From the NCBI RefSeq assembly GCF_037975245.1, contig NC_092562.1:478501-542500 (forward strand): a stretch of DNA of 64,000 nucleotides. Direction: 5' to 3'. This DNA comes from Apostichopus japonicus. Taxonomy: Eukaryota; Echinodermata; Holothuroidea; Aspidochirotida; Stichopodidae. Under the pieces are notes generated by a model, which had not been told where the DNA came from, made no database searches, and saw nothing but the letters and a program-made list of their open reading frames with translations. Position 1 is the stretch's first letter. Each line of letters begins with the position of its first letter. Both the position numbers and the translations under genes were made by a program. Of the stretch, positions 58,501-64,000 are shown in pieces.

Positions 58501-61500
58501 TGATACACGAGGCACATTCCATACCATACACTTTACTTCTAAAATTGTCCTTTTTGTATTTACAGATGTACTTTTTTTTTCCTTCATGTTTTTTTAATAT
58601 TTTCGTCCGGTTTCTTTTTCTCTATCCCGCGCGCATCGTGGATTTCCCGCAAACCTGGTTTGGAAGGTTTTCCAGACCTGCAGTGGTAGCCATAGTCAAA
58701 CATCTGTTTGTAATCTCTGATAATGTGAAATTATTTGAACATAGAATAAATCTTAAAGCAAGAACTCCTTTAAATGTTTTTTTGCTGGCAAGTAAAGAAT
58801 TCCACTGTCAATAGTTAGCCAGTAAACCAGTCCATATTTTAAGGCCTACTACACATACATTTTTTTTTTGTTCCTTCCCATTTTGTTTTGTTATAGGCTG
58901 ATAGTGAAGTCTACTCCTGCAGTGTTGAAGGTGTCCTAAGAGGCTGGAACTCGGCTCGTGGGGCATACAAACAGATTGATGTGGTACACCAACTTTGAAT
59001 TTATTATTTTACTTTTTTCTCCTTTCTACTTAAAATAGCACTGGCTTAAAATACCTACAGGTACAAACATGTGGTGTAGAAACCAAGAGGAGTTCTCAGA
59101 TGAAAACTGCTGTGAAGATCAACATGTAGTTGTAACTTGTGAAGGATAGATGCCGGAGGATAAGATTAGCAGACAAATATCCTGGATTTGGGGCGAAGGG
59201 GGGGGGGGCAGGGTAGTGCTGAAATGTCACCAATTAAGTAGCATAGCTAGATAGGAAAGTGCGTAAGTTAGAAATGAGACAGGTAAGTATCCTTGCTCGA
59301 AAAAGGCCAAATCAGTAAGTTTTTTTTGGGGGGGGAGGGGGTTTCCTGGTAGATGAAATCCATGATTCGTTTTCTTATTTTTCATATTTTCACATTTCAC
59401 AGTATTTACTAGGCTTACTGTTGCACTTTCTCATCTAATCATTCTAAAATTCCTTTTGTTAATGCAAAGTTCTTCATGTGCAAATGGCACTTTTTGTTAT
59501 TAAAAAGTGCCCCCTATGTTGTTCACAAGGTGCCTTAACATTGAGAAATTAAGAAAACTAATTAAAATAGAATACCCTTTGTAGGTAAGATGTGTTGTTT
59601 TATTAAAGAACATAATGGAATATGTGGTACAGAATGCAAAGAGAATTTGAAAGAAAAGTTATGTGGGGGGGGGGATGGATTAATATTATGAGGTTTTGCC
59701 CCCTTGAATCAATTACATGTCCCACTCTTTTAAGTGAGGACCCCGCCCCCCTCCCCACAAACCACAAGATTGAACCCTACTCCACTGCCTCTGTCAAAAC
59801 ACAAATCAAAGATCGTTCCCCGAATCCTTCCTCCTGGATAACAAACCAGAAATCACAAAAATACTGTTCGACACCATCAGACAGCATCAATTTTGCAATG
59901 GGGAGAGACTCCTTCGGGTCCTAAATGTTTTGAACTAGAAAACGCCTTATATGTAACTTGTGAGGTAAACATTCCAACCATTTTACCACTGCTCTGCCTT
60001 TTATGATACTAGTCACATAAATTTGACAATTTGTATATCATCAGGTTCCAAATTCACTCTCCGACCAGAAGGTCACATCTGACGATGGAGTGATAATCTG
60101 TGAATTCAAGAGAGCGGACTACATTAGCGACAGCGACGAAATGTTTCTAGATCTTAGAAGTGGGAACAACTACACCGTTCTGGCAGCTTGGTACCCTGAA
60201 ACGGATCACGGTCAGTCTGTTTGCTTCTTCGTCTCTTAGTTCTAAGACAAGAAATCTTTGCCAACCTTGTATTTTCCTGATGGAATGTAACACCTAGACT
60301 ATTCCTTAGCCAGACAGGAGGACTATGTAGTGATATAAAGTGTTTTAATATCCCTTTAACAGTTTTTTTCTCTTTCCCCAGGTGTCCCTGTCTATCATAA
60401 AACTAATCGAACGAGCACACCTGGAAAGGTAGACTTCACACAACACACTACAAACTCGGCAGAAGGAGGAGGCGAATTTTTACCCAAGCTTCACGGTAGG
60501 ATAATTGCTGGTTCTCTTTGAAGGATCGATCCGTATGTCATGTGATAAACTTTCTATGAATTTGTATGGTAGCTCTTTCCTTTGCTTGAACAGAAAGGAG
60601 TGGTCCTCTCTGCTTCGATCAGGACTGAGACCCTTTCTCAAGTCTGGTCCCGCTGAGCCTCTTCGTAGATGGTCTCTCCCTGGGCCCCTGCGATCGTTTT
60701 CTCGGGAAGGGGAAAATTCACCGCAGAAGTATGTGTGGTTGCACCCCTGTCGATAAGAACAATACCACGAAGAAGGCAAAAAAATCAACATATATCTAAT
60801 TTTTGCTTGCAAAACTTTCTCAGCAGAGTTTTACAAGGCCTATCCAACTTTTGTACTTTGAGAATAAGGAAGAATAAAGATTTCTAAGTGGTTCATGTAT
60901 CAGGTGCACTAATGACCTGAGAAAAGCTCAAAAGTTGGACCTATGGTTAAGTTAGTGACCCAAATGTCCAACAATCACCGCTTGTCCATCCCGGTGTTTA
61001 TATTTTAAAGATTTCCCCTTCGAGTCTTTCTGCCAAGCACATGCTAAAATGTCTTCTTTTCTTCTCCAATGCTAGGAATCTTGATGACCATAGCCTGGTT
61101 TGGTTTTGCCGCCGTGGGCGTGACGTCGTCTAGATATTACAAACCGATATGGCCCGAGACGACCCTGTGGGGGAAACCTGTGTGGTTTAGTGTAAGTAAC
61201 AAATGAGCACGTTAATGGTTACACATATTGGACATGATTTGTAAGTTTCACAAAATACATAACTTATTTATGCCTCATTAAGAGTTTGCTCACTGAATAT
61301 TCATGGGGAGCCTAGGTAAAAACTAAACCTTGCAGTAACTGAAAGTAGGCTCCATAAACATGCAATTCTACCTGGCACAATACCCATAGCATAGAGAAGT
61401 GGATTATTATTATGGTTCTCTCGCAGCCTGTCAGAAATACAGCTGCTAAAAACCTTGTCTGTCGAAAAACGTGGTGTGTGTGGACAGACTTTCTTACTTT

Positions 61501-63416
61501 AAAAATGTTGTATTGGCTTCAGCCTTCTCCTTACATGTCTCAGAACCATATGACCTTCTATCTTCCTAACCCTACCTACAACTGCAACGCACATAGTAAA
61601 AATGTCTGCATCGGCTCAGTAAAACTTGCATCTAGGCTGCTGTCCTCCATGAAAATATGTACCTTAGAATACCTCTACAGGAACACGCAATACTTAGTTA
61701 AAATGACCTCAACAATACGCTGGCGTGTGCGTAAAGGAAGCGTGTAGTGGTATGCCTATAATGTGTACAAAAGCATTTAATTAATATACAATAACAAAAT
61801 GATTGTCAAATTGCGAAGTGAAAAATTTGGCCGGTATTCAACCAAAGTGTCTATGATAATGTTATAGGCTATGTTTATGTTGTGTGTTGTAGGAAATCAA
61901 GTAAAACGAGTGTCTAGACATAATGCCAGCATAAAAATACGACACTAGTCAACTGATTTAATTGAAACATTGAATGTTGCGTGCATATGCCCTGAATGTC
62001 AAAATCAAGCAACACAAGTATATCTAGACAAAATGCCAGCATAAAAATACTGCACTAGTCAACTTATTTCATTGAAACATCAAATGTTGAGCGCATATGC
62101 CGTGAATGTCTGAAATCAAGTAAAACGAGTGTCTTGACATAATGCCAGCATAAAAATACTGCACTAGTCAACTTATTTCATTGAAACATCAAATGTTGAG
62201 CGCATATGCCGTGAATGTCTGAAATCAAGTAAAACGAGTGTCTAGACATAATGCCAGCATAAAAATACTGCACTAGTCAACTGTTTTTATTGAACCATGA
62301 GATGCTGTGTGCGAGTGACAGTCCCGATCGAACACCAATTGCGTTAATTGTATGACCTACTCAACAACTCCGTAGTAGCTCCATGCTTTGACCTTACAGG
62401 AATTTCACAAACGACCTACACTTTAAAAATTGCCTATACCTACAGTGTGCAGATCTCGCATAAGTTCCACGCAGTTCATTAGTGCATGTTTGTAGGCCTG
62501 TTTGAACTGCACATGCGCAAATCTTGAAAGCCTGTGAAGAAACGATCATATTGCCGTAGCTACAACATGTAAAACTTAAGTGTATCTTGGAAGATTCATT
62601 TCTTGCGTAGCAAGTAAGGCGTCTTCTAGATTTACAAATTTGTAATAATGCTGAGCGAGGTTTTATATTTTCTAATTACCCCACATATCCCTCTCGCAAA
62701 TCAAAACTCCAAGCTGGATTCGTTTTTCTGAATGAACTTGCTTGACGGGTTTAGTAAACTAGCTCAGTGAGTGTATCGCCTACGTACTTCAATATTGTGC
62801 CCTTAGTGTTGCTCACGAAGCACAGACTACATCCAACCATAGAGCAACTGATCCAACATTTACCCTGGATGCTTTGCAGTACTTTCAAACAACTAACTCC
62901 ATGAAAATTATAGTATGTGAATAACTCTTTTACGCAGTGGCGAATATCTCAAACTTCAATGGCTACTATTGATGATGCATCAAGTACAGTAGTTTACACA
63001 TGAGAATTACACCTAATTTTTTTGATTAATTACTATTTAAATTGTTTAAATGTTGTTTAATAAAGTGGATGATCCCTTTATCCATTTATTTGCTAAGGGT
63101 GCCACTCAGATTCAAGAATAACCCCTCCCCCTTAACCCCCCTTTAACCCCCTCCCCCATACCATTCTCCTTCCAGTGTCATTTGAGGAAGACTGAAAGGC
63201 AGCAGGGTAGGGATGTGAATAGATATGTTGCTCCTTGATATACAATTGTGAGTAAATCCTGCATAGAGATTGGATTTTTATGAAGCTTTGGTGATATAAT
63301 TTAACTTATTGTCTTGTCTCTAGATTCATCGGACTTGTATGGTCTCTGCTCTGAGCTCCTCTCTTATAGCAGCTGTTGTTATCGTGATTCATGTCCAAGG
63401 ATACATCCTACCATCG
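40438..63416 (+). CDS. FRRS1-like: Ferric-chelate reductase-like protein: signal peptide, DOMON, cytochrome b561 (3'-incomplete)
   Basis: Exons: 40438-40527, 56799-57005, 58897-58983, 60045-60210, 60382-60495, 61076-61191, 63324-63416. They join without a stop into 291 codons, and the gene runs off the right edge. Order: signal peptide (about 1-25), DOMON domain (about 45-200; CGVDWGCF, GYIALGIS, YTVLAAWYPE), Gly-rich linker, and the start of cytochrome b561 with LHG and IHR as likely heme histidines and two membrane helices. Family members sit in membranes and move electrons from cytosolic ascorbate to outside iron or copper. No Reeler domain lies between signal peptide and DOMON in the exons seen; it may be absent or its exons missed in the 16-kb intron. 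DOMON and b561 assignments are strong. Membership of the signal-peptide exon is inferred from strand, phase 0 and absence of any other candidate partner. Confidence 0.8.
40528..42898 (+). other. Start of the 16-kb intron
   Basis: C/T-rich stretch at 40580-40720, then AT-rich DNA dense in tacagta/tactgta words. A 38-bp perfect palindrome lies at 42389-42426. No exon recognised. Confidence 0.5.
42389..42426. repeat. 38-bp perfect palindrome
   Basis: The sequence is identical to its own reverse complement over 38 bp, centred on gcatgc at 42405-42410, with no loop. The arms begin tatactgtaatttaca. It could form a cruciform. It lies within the tactgta-rich zone, so it may derive from that repeat class. 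Confidence 0.95.
42899..43027 (+). repeat. DIRS left inverted terminal repeat
   Basis: From about 42913 to 43027 it is the reverse complement of 49619-49733, essentially without mismatch. The outer 14 bp (tatttacttcgttc) differ from the other end but reappear, inverted, in the internal complementary region. Confidence 0.92.
43290..43620 (+). repeat. DIRS leader direct repeat (about 159 bp)
   Basis: A block opening cgttgcctataccgcc at about 43294 recurs at about 43453, with later parts (tacatgt..ttcagcttttcttact, tgttttgctt, gtgggtttt, tgtagcgta) following in the same order. A second pair of about 300-bp diverged copies follows (ccttgttcc...ggggttctctccctt near 43780 and 44080). Probably the untranslated leader. 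Confidence 0.8.
44378..45540 (+). pseudogene. DIRS gag-like region, broken, with internal tandem repeats
   Basis: An ATG at 44378 starts MSRSHLKCVSCSETSV and is then stopped at 44426-44428; a CxxC opening suits a DIRS gag-type protein but is short evidence. Downstream, frames rich in Gly/Arg/Lys/Glu shift repeatedly. They contain imperfect tandem units of 110-225 bp sharing caaggctcaaggccaa at about 44697, 44801, 44970 and 45196. No single frame covers the region. Long open frames on the opposite strand are compositional shadows. Confidence 0.5.
45790..46296. other. Unassigned segment within DIRS element
   Basis: Contains several copies of cttggcaa-ctgccaag inverted pairs (45914-46012) and an AATAAA near 46130 followed by a ctctctctatttttt stretch. 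This resembles the 3' part of an LTR, so a solo LTR insertion is possible, but no ends or duplication could be fixed. The 168-codon minus-strand frame matches nothing known to me. Confidence 0.3.
46770..46850 (+). mobile_element. tRNA-like SINE head inside DIRS element
   Basis: ttagctcagggttaaagcc (A-box-like, about 46785) and ggttcaggcc (B-box-like, 46823-46832) sit about 37 bp apart. Degenerate and without a foldable cloverleaf, so a SINE or tRNA remnant rather than a working tRNA. Confidence 0.4.
47183..47370 (+). mobile_element. tRNA-derived SINE inserted in DIRS element
   Basis: A-box-like ggtcaagtggtgaaggc (47191-47207) and B-box-like aggtttgagtcc (47233-47244), followed by the tail word ccttgggcaaggcac (47268-47282) common to metazoan tRNA-derived SINEs. 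It occupies the place where reverse transcriptase would be expected in the element. Confidence 0.6.
47690..47943 (+). pseudogene. DIRS RNase H remnant
   Basis: TTILSDNTTVVTYCSYVNRH then GGTRS, and later QVSQIARKENVMADALPRG. The S/T-D-N-T-T-V-V-x-Y...N-R-x-G-G-T-R-S and I-A-x-K-x-N-V-x-A-D-x-L-x-R-G motifs typify the RNase H domain of DIRS-type polyproteins. Two to three extra residues (CSY) sit in the first motif. Stops after WTLSQRT; upstream sequence is out of frame. Confidence 0.8.
47944..49100 (+). pseudogene. DIRS tyrosine recombinase remnant, frameshifted
   Basis: In one frame the 5' part reads EAYIFPLLAWSAIIVAPLTP, similar to the stretch after RNase H in DIRS elements. In another (48624-49100) it reads IRALKWYLNRTQDLLGTSTS, LSRCLVEAIRP, AHNSRGFTASTALFAGF and VDICKTTAWKTP. 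AHNSR supplies the H-x-x-R pair of tyrosine recombinases, and ATYRTY the likely catalytic tyrosine region. Multiple stops and shifts separate the pieces, so it is not functional. Confidence 0.75.
49092..49190. repeat. DIRS internal complementary region (ICR)
   Basis: The first half (ggtgcataggttgtgggg to gaagtaaata) is the reverse complement of the left element end. The second half (tattataaaacttactgg to acctgtctcc) is the reverse complement of the right end. The halves meet with a shared ta. This is the diagnostic DIRS arrangement. Confidence 0.93.
49619..49770 (-). repeat. DIRS right inverted terminal repeat and terminus
   Basis: 49619-49733 is the inverse of the left ITR; the outer about 37 bp (tcactcgtaaatat to ttttataata) is unique to this end and recurs inverted only in the ICR. 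Confidence 0.92.
49771..53050 (+). other. Intron, tactgta/tacagta-rich
   Basis: No exon recognised. Homopolymer G at 49847-49857 and 51601-51610. From about 50700 onwards the words tacagta, actgta and gtacagt are unusually dense. A short match to the DIRS right end (aaaccagtaagtttt) occurs at about 50560-50574. Confidence 0.5.
53051..53325 (+). repeat. Dispersed repeat, copy A
   Basis: Shares the ordered words taatggtaggcctataatgtg, aatgtcaaattctgaagtga, aatgttataggctatg, aaacgagtg and gcataaaaatactgcac with 61745-61950. The copies are diverged, but order and orientation agree. No coding capacity; ends not determined. Confidence 0.75.
53326..53987 (+). other. Intron, no recognised feature
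   Basis: AT-rich; a C-homopolymer at 53779-53798 and further tacagta-type words. Confidence 0.5.
54003..54092 (+). repeat. Duplicated hairpin unit
   Basis: Two tandem copies of aagtcttccgtatttttacg followed by gaaatc(c/g)g and a poly(T) run. ttccgta and tacggaa pair across a TTT loop, so each copy is a 7-bp stem hairpin at the element's left end. Confidence 0.85.
54735..54825 (-). mobile_element. tRNA-derived SINE head
   Basis: On the minus strand: cagcctgatcggttagga (A-box-like) and, about 45 bp on, gggttcgattac (B-box-like, 54742-54752). A tRNA-like pol III promoter layout nested in the 2.09-kb element; no convincing cloverleaf. Confidence 0.45.
55305..55595. repeat. Telomere-like CCCTAA-rich array
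   Basis: Tandem 13-bp unit cctaaccctattt, interspersed with units lengthened by a cctaac/ccctaa hexamer (19 bp). The middle part follows a 13+13+19 pattern. The complementary strand is rich in TTAGGG. It lies inside the 2.09-kb element, not at a chromosome end. Confidence 0.9.
55875..56018 (+). repeat. Tandem duplication (about 80 bp)
   Basis: gagctagcctaacata...acgatagtgtgtaagtagt and ctaggagtaggatgtgttag occur twice in the same order, with a 4-bp indel (cagt). Confidence 0.85.
56089..56798 (+). other. Intron end before the first DOMON exon
   Basis: No element recognised. A good pyrimidine tract (ttcctcttctattttt to cttaacag) precedes the exon at 56799. Confidence 0.5.
56799..57005 (+). 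CDS. FRRS1-like: FRRS1-like exon: DOMON start
   Basis: Sixty-nine codons. Cysteine-rich opening (TGCGVDWGCFSHDTCELEED) then the DOMON strand pattern FKWRQEDGAIHFILRAM and SGYIALGISESGGM. Acceptor cttaacag, donor gtagga. A short DIRS-derived insert begins 20 bp after the donor. Confidence 0.9.
57026..57254 (+). mobile_element. Internally deleted DIRS-related mini-element
   Basis: A 39-bp perfect inverted pair (57043-57081 and 57198-57236; gcttacctgtctcctcacaa and onward) flanks about 116 bp. Outer sequences match the two different DIRS ends respectively: tttactttgctcct like the left end, cattcgtaaataag like the right. Inside, cacagtgttaaaagattacc matches the DIRS ITR at 49658. It is diverged from the 42.9-49.8 kb element, so it comes from a sister family, and has no coding capacity. 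Confidence 0.82.
57255..58896 (+). other. Intron with GC-rich repeat
   Basis: Mostly featureless. At 58146-58236 there is a GC-rich repeat-like block (ggtccaggggcccgcc, ggatccagggggcgaag) with short self-complementary G/C runs, unlike the surrounding AT-rich DNA. Confidence 0.5.
58897..58983 (+). CDS. FRRS1-like: FRRS1-like exon: DOMON
   Basis: Encodes ADSEVYSCSVEGVLRGWNSA then RGAYKQIDV. D-x-E-V-Y is the usual DOMON position following the GIS..M strand. Acceptor ttatag, donor gtacac, phase 0 on both sides. Confidence 0.9.
58984..60044 (+). other. Intron with a DIRS right-end trace
   Basis: 59274-59322 (gagacaggtaagt, cttgctcg, caaatcagtaagttt) follows the layout of the DIRS right terminus in diverged form. 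G-runs at 59197-59205 and 59329-59341. No exon in the stretch. Confidence 0.5.
60045..60210 (+). CDS. FRRS1-like: FRRS1-like exon: DOMON end
   Basis: Encodes VPNSLSDQKVTSDDGVIICE, FKRADY and SGNNYTVLAAWYPETDH. The I-C-x-F-x-R strand and the Y-x-V-L-A-A-W strand are hallmarks of FRRS1-type DOMON. Acceptor catcag, donor gtcagt. Confidence 0.92.
60382..60495 (+). CDS. FRRS1-like: FRRS1-like exon: DOMON-b561 linker
   Basis: Encodes YHKTNRTSTPGKVDFT (one N-glycosylation site, NRT), a Gly/Ser-rich linker and the LH of the first b561 helix, whose His is a probable heme ligand or helix cap. Acceptor ccccag, donor gtagga. Confidence 0.9.
60496..61075 (+). other. Intron, no recognised feature
   Basis: Open frames on both strands near 60505-60812 (Arg/Ser-rich) overlap each other antisense and match no family I know; nothing else is visible. 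Confidence 0.5.
61076..61191 (+). CDS. FRRS1-like: FRRS1-like exon: cytochrome b561 helix 1
   Basis: Encodes GILMTIAWFGFAAVGVTSSR, a membrane helix, followed by YYKPIWPETTLWGKPVWFS. This is the b561 'H-G-x-L-M-x-x-A-W' and 'R-Y-x-K-x-x-W' pattern of FRRS1. Acceptor tgctag, donor gtaagt. Confidence 0.93.
61192..61744 (+). other. Intron, no recognised feature
   Basis: A 111-codon open frame at 61412-61747 has no recognisable domain and lies within the intron between two strong b561 exons. Confidence 0.5.
61745..62330 (+). repeat. Dispersed repeat, copy B, with tandem tail (about 110-bp unit)
   Basis: The first 200 bp align with 53051-53325. From 61893 the part containing aaatcaagtaaaacgagtg, catataatgccagcataaaaatac-type words and actagtcaact repeats about four times (aaatcaag at 61894, 62002, 62113, 62222; spacing 108-111 bp). 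The last two full units are almost identical. Confidence 0.9.
62331..63323 (+). other. Intron, no recognised feature
   Basis: AT-rich DNA with a C-rich patch at 63120-63155; leads to the acceptor at 63322-63323. Confidence 0.5.
63324..63416 (+). CDS. FRRS1-like: FRRS1-like exon: cytochrome b561 helix 2
   Basis: Encodes IHRTCMVSALSSSLIAAVVI then VIHVQGYILPS. The His in W-F-S-I-H-R is a conserved b561 heme ligand; the second helix follows. Acceptor ctctag, donor gtaagt. The remaining helices lie beyond 64000. Confidence 0.92.
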
Positions 63417-63449
63417 GTAAGTAACTACAAGGCAATTTATTCCCTGAAA

Positions 63450-63700
63450 GGAAGGGGCTCTGGACATGGGTAGGGGCTCTGGACATGGGTAGAGGGTCTG
63501 GACATGGGGTTGGGGCTCTGACCAGGAGTAAAGAGCTCTGAACAGGAGTAAGGGCTCTGAACAGGGCTAAGGGCCCTGAACAGGGCTAAGGGCCCTGAAC
63601 AGGGGTAAGGGGCTCTGATCACTGTAGGGGCTCTGAGCATGGTAGTGGCTCTGAACAAGGGTAGGGGCTCTGGGCAATGGGCTCTGGGTAAGGGGAGGAG
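63450..63700 (+). repeat. About 19-bp minisatellite
   Basis: A dozen degenerate copies of ggggctctggacatgggta, drifting to gggccctgaacagggctaa. Long minus-strand open frames here (Ser/Pro-rich) are translations of this repeat. Confidence 0.88.
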
Positions 63701-64000
63701 ATTTGGACGGGGGGAAAGGATCTGTGGACATGGGATATTGGGCATTAGACAAGGAAAGAACACTGACTGGATATTGTATGGGACCATCATTTACTGCAGT
63801 ACATAGAGTAAAGATATCTCCATAATGAGGTGAAACAAGTGGGAAAGCCACCAGGGATAATCACTGAAATGAAAGAAAAAGGTGTGCGTGTGTTCACCAG
63901 GGATTTATTATCCCAGACACTAAAAAATAAGGGATGGGCAATCCCCAGGGATCACTCTGGAGATTGAAGAATAATGGTGATATTATTCACTGGGGCTTAC

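Noticed and set aside
63437-63851. Ser/Pro-rich minus-strand frames
   Set aside because: Translations of the 19-bp minisatellite.

Overview
The window is eukaryotic and looks like genomic DNA of a marine invertebrate. An echinoderm, possibly a sea cucumber, fits best, but this is inferred from gene style, AT-rich composition, long repeat-filled introns and a DIRS-type retrotransposon, not from any diagnostic marker. Two multi-exon genes lie on the + strand, and everything else is intron, intergenic DNA, tandem repeats and mobile elements.

Gene 1 (first recognisable exon 5402, stop codon 28039-28041) is a Rho GTPase-activating protein of the ARHGAP29/ARHGAP45/GMIP family. Twenty exons with canonical AG/GT borders join in one uninterrupted frame of about 903 residues: F-BAR domain, Ser-rich linker, C1 zinc finger, RhoGAP domain with arginine finger, and an acidic/basic tail ending in Lys-Phe-Val. 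The N-terminal exons were not found. Its introns carry a 13-bp minisatellite, an AT-rich repeat tract, an inverted-motif minisatellite in the 5.2-kb last intron, and tRNA-derived SINEs.

28-40 kb is intergenic or 3' UTR, with two large minisatellites (about 28 bp and 62 bp units), a nested pair of transposons (a 5'-truncated LINE inside a short hAT-like element, both with intact target-site duplications) and a foldback element flanked by an 8-bp duplication.

Gene 2 (40394 to beyond the right edge) appears to be a ferric-chelate reductase-like protein (FRRS1 type). It has a signal-peptide exon at 40438-40527, then after a 16-kb intron six exons for a DOMON domain and the first part of a cytochrome b561 domain. 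All seven exons are phase-compatible (291 codons); the link of the signal-peptide exon to the rest is inferred.

That 16-kb intron holds the most striking structure: a 6.87-kb DIRS-like tyrosine-recombinase retrotransposon (42899-49770) with about 115-bp inverted terminal repeats and an internal complementary region made of the two element ends joined head to tail. Its coding part is decayed (RNase H and recombinase remnants remain; no reverse transcriptase core was recognised) and SINE heads sit inside it. A 229-bp internally deleted relative with both matching termini lies 20 bp downstream of the donor of the first DOMON exon (57026-57254). The same intron also has a 2.09-kb inverted-repeat element that contains a telomere-like CCCTAA-rich array, and a dispersed repeat whose second copy (61.7-62.3 kb) has grown a tandem array.
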